Virus record (IMG/VR): IMGVR_UViG_3300046000_009640
Span: 1 to 27,684 of that record
DNA length: 27,684 bases
Direction: 5' to 3' (one strand)
From: a virus
Position 1 is the first letter of the stretch. Each line of letters opens with the position of its first letter. Under the pieces are notes generated by a model, which did no database searches, was not told the origin of the DNA, and saw only the letters and a program-made list of their open reading frames with translations. The position numbers and the translations under genes were made by a program. Positions 23,825 through 27,684 of this stretch are shown here, one piece after another.

Positions 23825-24232
23825 ATGTCTAAATCCAATACAACCGAGAATGATGTTCTCAAAGCTATCCTACAAGGTACTGATCCTTCTTGGAGAGCAG
23901 GAGCAAATCTATATCTCGCACTATATACAGCTGATCCGGGAGAAGCAGGTACAGCTACAACAAGTGAAACAGCATATACAAATTATGCTCGTCAAACTAT
24001 CGTTAAGGCTACTGGGTGGACTGATGCTGGTTCATCATTTACTAACTCAGCACTTATTCAATTTCCACAATGTGGAGTAACAGGTGCTACACTTAGATAT
24101 GTTGCAGTAGTTACAACAGATTCTGGAGCTGGACAAATTCTATACTCTGGAGCTCTTAATTCTGATCTTGCAGTAGCTAATCTTATTCAGCCGCAGTTCG
24201 CAATTTGAAGTTTGACAATAAATGAAGATTAG
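23825..24232 (+). CDS. Virion decoration/tail-fibre-type protein (135 aa)
   Basis: Small beta-rich protein: LKAILQGTDPSWRAGANLYLALYTADPGEAG, YTNYARQTI, FTNSALIQFPQCG and TLRYVAVVT match the frequent phage structural family that begins with a helix and LYLAL-T-DPG and has YAR and IxFP blocks. The only UGA is at residue 128, reading into GSLTINED. Driven directly by promoter B with TAACTTTTTT 14 bases before ATG, so probably abundant. Confidence 0.75.
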
Positions 24233-24292
24233 TTAATAATGTAGTTTATATTATTTAATTTTTATTAGAATATTAAAATATAGAATATAAAT

Positions 24293-24526
24293 ATGCAAAC
24301 TCTAAAAAAAGAAAATACGACAGATTTCGAAAAAGAACTTCTTACAATTGAAGAAAAGTACGGAATAAAATTCAATAAAATAATCTTTACGGAATGACTT
24401 ATTGAATGTACCTGCACTTATGATAATTTCAAACAAACAATTATAGTAAATAAAGATAAGCTCGCACAATGAGAACTCGAAGTCGTTTCAGATAATGGAT
24501 TTAATACTAAACAATATAGAATATAA
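24293..24526 (+). CDS. Small acidic protein (77 aa)
   Basis: N-terminal charged helix then beta strands with CTCTYD; two UGA-Gly. TAA overlaps the next ATG (TAATG). The 60-base gap before it is very AT-rich with no clear -35. Function unknown. Confidence 0.6.
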
Positions 24527-24660
24527 TGTACACTTGTTCACAATGTAACAAATGAGTAATTGTACTCAACTGAGAAATAATAAAGGCTTGTCCTTGCGAT
24601 GCATCAGTTATTGCAAATGCTTCTTCTTCTCTTACTTGAATGGGTGGAGTAACTATCTAA
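24526..24660 (+). CDS. Cys-rich mini-protein (44 aa)
   Basis: CSQC at 4-7 and CPC at about 22-24 suggest a small metal knuckle; the first is followed by a UGA-Gly after Lys (CNKG). Three UGA codons. C-terminal Ser/Gly tail. Function unknown. Confidence 0.5.
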
Positions 24661-24662
24661 AT

Positions 24663-24815
24663 ATGGAAATACTTATTTACAGAAACGATGAAGAGGAAAC
24701 TATGGCAAGTGTATTTTCTGATGTAAGACAAGCTCTTGACCATATGAAATTACGAGCCAGTGAAGAAGGAAAGGAATGGTTTGAATATATAATCAAAGCA
24801 AATGACAGTCAATAG
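24663..24815 (+). CDS. Small helical protein (50 aa)
   Basis: Acidic start (YRNDEEETM), then helix VRQALDHMKLRASEEGKEWFEYI. No UGA. Starts 2 bases after the previous stop and overlaps the next gene by 14 bases. Function unknown. Confidence 0.55.
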   Translation: MEILIYRNDEEETMASVFSDVRQALDHMKLRASEEGKEWFEYIIKANDSQ

Positions 24816-25665
24816 TGTACAACAACTCGTAAATGCTGAACTCGAATGAAGAGTTCGTAGGTATCAATGGAGAAAAGTGCCTACTCAGACAACATCTACT
24901 TGATTTTGGTTTGATCTTTCGCTTTCTCCTTGAAATCCAGTACCAAAATATTGGTTTGATGCTACTCCGCTTATAGCAAAATCAATAGCACAGTCTACTG
25001 ATTGATGAATTTGGCATTGACCAAATACAGCACCACAAAAACAGTATCTGAGAATGACGACAGCAATGTGTGGTTCTGCCTCAGGATTACCAATAAATCT
25101 TACTCTCTGCGATTTCCTTCTCTACTATCCTTCGGTTGATGACTCAGTTCTCGATGTTCAAACACTCGATAATACTGTAACACTTCCAAGATACCAAGAT
25201 GGAAAAGGTGTACAAGTTATAGCAGTAACAGTAGCAGGTAGAACTTGATGACAGGATTTTTATTTCACTTATACAAATAGTGATTGAGTATCTGGTAGAA
25301 CCTCACAGACAGTAAGACAAAATACTGTATCTACTATCTGAACGATAACAACATCCTCACAAACAACTTTATGAATGTCAGGTAATCCATTTATAGGATT
25401 ACAATCAGGCGATACAGGAGTACGAAGTATCGAATCAGTTACAATGCTTTGAGTTGATGTATGACTATTTTCTCTTATACTAGTAAAGCCACTTGCTCAA
25501 ACACAAATTCGAGAACAAACAGCACCAGTAGAAAAGGACTATCTACTAGAAACAAGTGATATTCCAGAAATCAAAGATGATGCGTATCTTAATTTCCTAT
25601 CCTGTCCTTGATGAAATCTAAATGGTATTACTCTTTTTTGAGATCTTCAAATTATCTATAACTAA
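24802..25665 (+). CDS. Virion structural protein, paralogue 1 (287 aa)
   Basis: Contains CDFLLYYPSV, LPRYQDGKGVQVIAV and a C-terminal GDTGVRSIESVTML block, shared with the next gene (GFYYVSSV, LPRYTNGAGVQAIIF, GDAGIAEINTIQ). This family is common in phage tail/decoration modules. Nearly 20 UGA-Gly codons, including several TGATGA pairs, spread along the chain. Beta-rich with a probable N-terminal helix. Confidence 0.72.
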
Positions 25666-25676
25666 ACTTTCTCTAT

Positions 25677-26846
25677 ATGGCTTGATTTTCTTCCCAAGAC
25701 TCCATCATAAACGCTCTCAGTAACGGTCAATCATTTCGATATGATTGGAACAAGAGTATGAATCCAACTACTGCTGCAATTGCAGGGGAATTTCATATGA
25801 CCGCTCGATGAAATGGTAACCCTTGACCAGATGCGTTATTCAATACAGGTACAAACTTACTTTTTCAATGAGTAACTGATACTAAAGCAAATGCTTCAAG
25901 TATTCCTCATTGAGGAGATGTACAGCCTACATATTACAAATCTCTTGCTAATATCTCAGCTTTCACAGCAGCAGCAACTACAGCACCTTGCGTGGCTGTT
26001 GTTCTTGATGTAATTGGATTCTACTATGTCTCTTCTGTAACTACAGCAACAGCACAGGCAACAACAAATACTCTCGGGTATGCTGATACTTTCACAGCAG
26101 ATGACACAACAGACGTAATAACTTGGACTTCTACAGCAAATATACCTTCTAATATCCTCACAGGTACACGAGTTCAACTTACTACAACAACAACACTTCC
26201 AGCAGGACTCTCTCTTGCTACGAATTACTATGTTATTAAATTAACTGATTCAACTTGTAAACTCGCAACTTCTTATGCAAATGCAGTAGCAGGAACAGCA
26301 ATCAACATTACAAGTACAGGAACAGGAACACACACAATGAGTCGTTTACTTCCTCGATACACCAATGGTGCAGGAGTACAGGCAATCATATTCAATCCAA
26401 ACTCTGTTGCTCTTGGTGCTGCTACTCCGAATATGTCTCTTGGTTATACGAACTCTGCACAAACAGCTTCTCGTGCAACTCCCGGAGTTCTACCAGTAGG
26501 AAAAACAGCTGCATCTAACTCGCTTATTATATATACTGGAACAGGTGCAGGAAAATATAACTACCAAATGCCTCTTCAATCAGGAGATGCAGGAATTGCA
26601 GAAATCAACACGATTCAAAACTCTGTTTCTTATGTATCAGGTGCATATTGTGTAGCCCTTGTAAAAGAAATTGCAAGAATACCTATCACAACAATTGGAG
26701 TTGCAGCAGAACGAGACCTTGTAAATCAACTTCCTTCACTTCCTAGAATATACGATGGTGCTGCTCTCTATGTGGCTATCGGATCTTCAACTACTACTCC
26801 AGCAGCAGCAAACTTCTCAGGACACATAACTTGTATTTGGAATTAA
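25677..26846 (+). CDS. Virion structural protein, paralogue 2 with inserted domain (389 aa)
   Basis: Same framework as the preceding protein, with about 95 extra residues (125-221) between YYVSSV and LPRY. The insert (YADTFTADDTTDVITW, LPAGLSLATNYYVIKL, STGTGTHTM) is an Ig/beta-type module found in many phage structural proteins. Five UGA-Gly codons all lie in the first 80 residues; the remaining roughly 310 residues have about 26 Gly, all GGN. This split marks recent domain gain or strong codon selection. Confidence 0.75.
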
Positions 26847-26849
26847 GCT

Positions 26850-27684
26850 ATGGCACTACTCTGAAACTACCACATCTTCAATAAGAACCCAATACAAAAT
26901 ACCTGATGAGATAGTCTCTCAGGTATTGTTGGTCTCAGATATAATTGGAATCAATCAGGAATATCTAACGGAAGATTCTACGGAGAAAATTGGATAGTAT
27001 GAGTTTCTAATAAATGCGGAGTACCAAATGGATATTCGGCTCCATATTCTTGGAAACTTCCACCTAAAATATGAGGACTTTGATCTAATGTGGGAGCTAT
27101 ATGAAGTGGATCATTTTCAGGATCAGGTGCACTCGGAATGAATATAGAGTCAACTATTGATTGACTTGGAGAAATAACAAATGCAAATCTCTGACTTATT
27201 CTATCAGCAGTAGCTACACTTTCTGGACTTGGTGGACTATCCGCAGATGTAGTTGGCGCACTTAATGCTGCCGCTACTCTTGCAGGTAATTGAGATATGT
27301 CTGGATCTCTTGGTGCTCTTGCAGGTGCAGTTGCTACCCTCTCAGGAACAGCAACAATGAATAATGATATTACAGCTCTTGCTCATATAAGTGCGGATAT
27401 ATATGTAAATCAATCAGAAGCAAGTGTACAACAGATTGTCGATGGGGTATGGAATGCTCTTGCAGCAAACTACAATACAAGTGGAACAATGTGAGAGGCG
27501 GTTCAGACAGGAGGAGGTGGTGGATCTACAGCAGCTCAAATTTGGAGTTATGGAACAAGAACTCTTACAGAAAGTGCTGGACTATCTACTGAAGAACACG
27601 ATAAGTTATTCTCACTTGAAAACAGCACAGGTGGTGGCGGATTCTCTTCACAGGCTATACAAACAAGTATATATAATCCTTTTT
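26850..27684 (+). CDS. Virion structural protein, cut by window end (>278 aa)
   Basis: Four bases after the previous stop, open to the end. N-terminal LLGNYHIFNKNPIQNTGGDSL, a Gly/Ser region, then repeats of ALxAxATLSG type (SAVATLSGLGGLSADVVGAL, GSLGALAGAVATLSGTATM). Then VVDGVWNAL-like and YNTSGTMGEAV, and WSYGTRTLT, motifs frequent in phage tail and fibre proteins. About 12 UGA-Gly codons. The C-terminus is missing. Confidence 0.72.

Noticed and set aside
24233-24292. Promoter before the gene at 24293
   Set aside because: TAGAAT and TATAAA-like boxes occur in very AT-rich sequence, but no TTG -35 lies 16 bases upstream.
1-27684. CRISPR array, insertion sequence, integrase or attachment site
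   Set aside because: No regularly spaced repeats, transposase, integrase or terminal direct repeats were seen; whether this is a free phage or a prophage cannot be decided from the window.

Overview
The window reads as part of a double-stranded DNA phage (or prophage) genome of an organism in which UGA encodes glycine instead of stop (genetic code 25, known from Candidatus Absconditabacteria/SR1 and Gracilibacteria). Under the standard code the terminase, portal, tail and recombination genes all break into fragments. With UGA read as Gly they become continuous, every gene ends in TAA or TAG, and glycines at conserved sites (terminase Walker A, a zinc-protease HExGH helix) fall on UGA. The DNA is AT-rich and coding is very compact, with many genes under 60 codons. 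The host assignment is inferred from the code alone.

Left arm (1-11,619, minus strand): early/middle genes. Reading leftward from the divergent centre: an HNH endonuclease, a run of tiny proteins, a secreted or anchored HExGH metallopeptidase, more tiny proteins, a NUMOD4-type homing endonuclease, a DUF1071/Sak-like single-strand annealing protein, a second NUMOD4 endonuclease behind a pseudoknotted leader, small helical proteins, an HNH protein, a RusA-type Holliday junction resolvase, an HTH protein, a membrane protein and a signal-anchored putative cell-wall hydrolase.

Centre (11,620-12,167): about 550 bases without a confident protein gene. It is GC-richer than its surroundings and holds divergent promoters, a leftward RNA of about 100 nt with its own promoter and terminator, and a structured leader before the HNH gene.

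Right arm (12,168-27,684, plus strand): small genes (one with a HExxH motif), then the virion module in standard order: small and large terminase, portal, an unknown protein, scaffold-like protein, major capsid protein, hairpin, head-tail adaptor candidate, large tail/stabilisation protein, further tail or decoration proteins, and a structural gene cut by the window end.

Regulation: eleven promoter-like sites share a TTGnnn -35, exactly 16 bp of spacer and a TATAAT-like -10. At two of them the predicted +1 coincides with the first base of an H-type pseudoknot with two perfect 9-bp stems, which is the most unusual feature seen. Gene starts mostly lack a Shine-Dalgarno sequence and many carry TAAC(C/T)TTT 11-14 bases before ATG. 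UGA codons are absent from the 400-codon capsid gene but supply about 70% of glycines in the large terminase.
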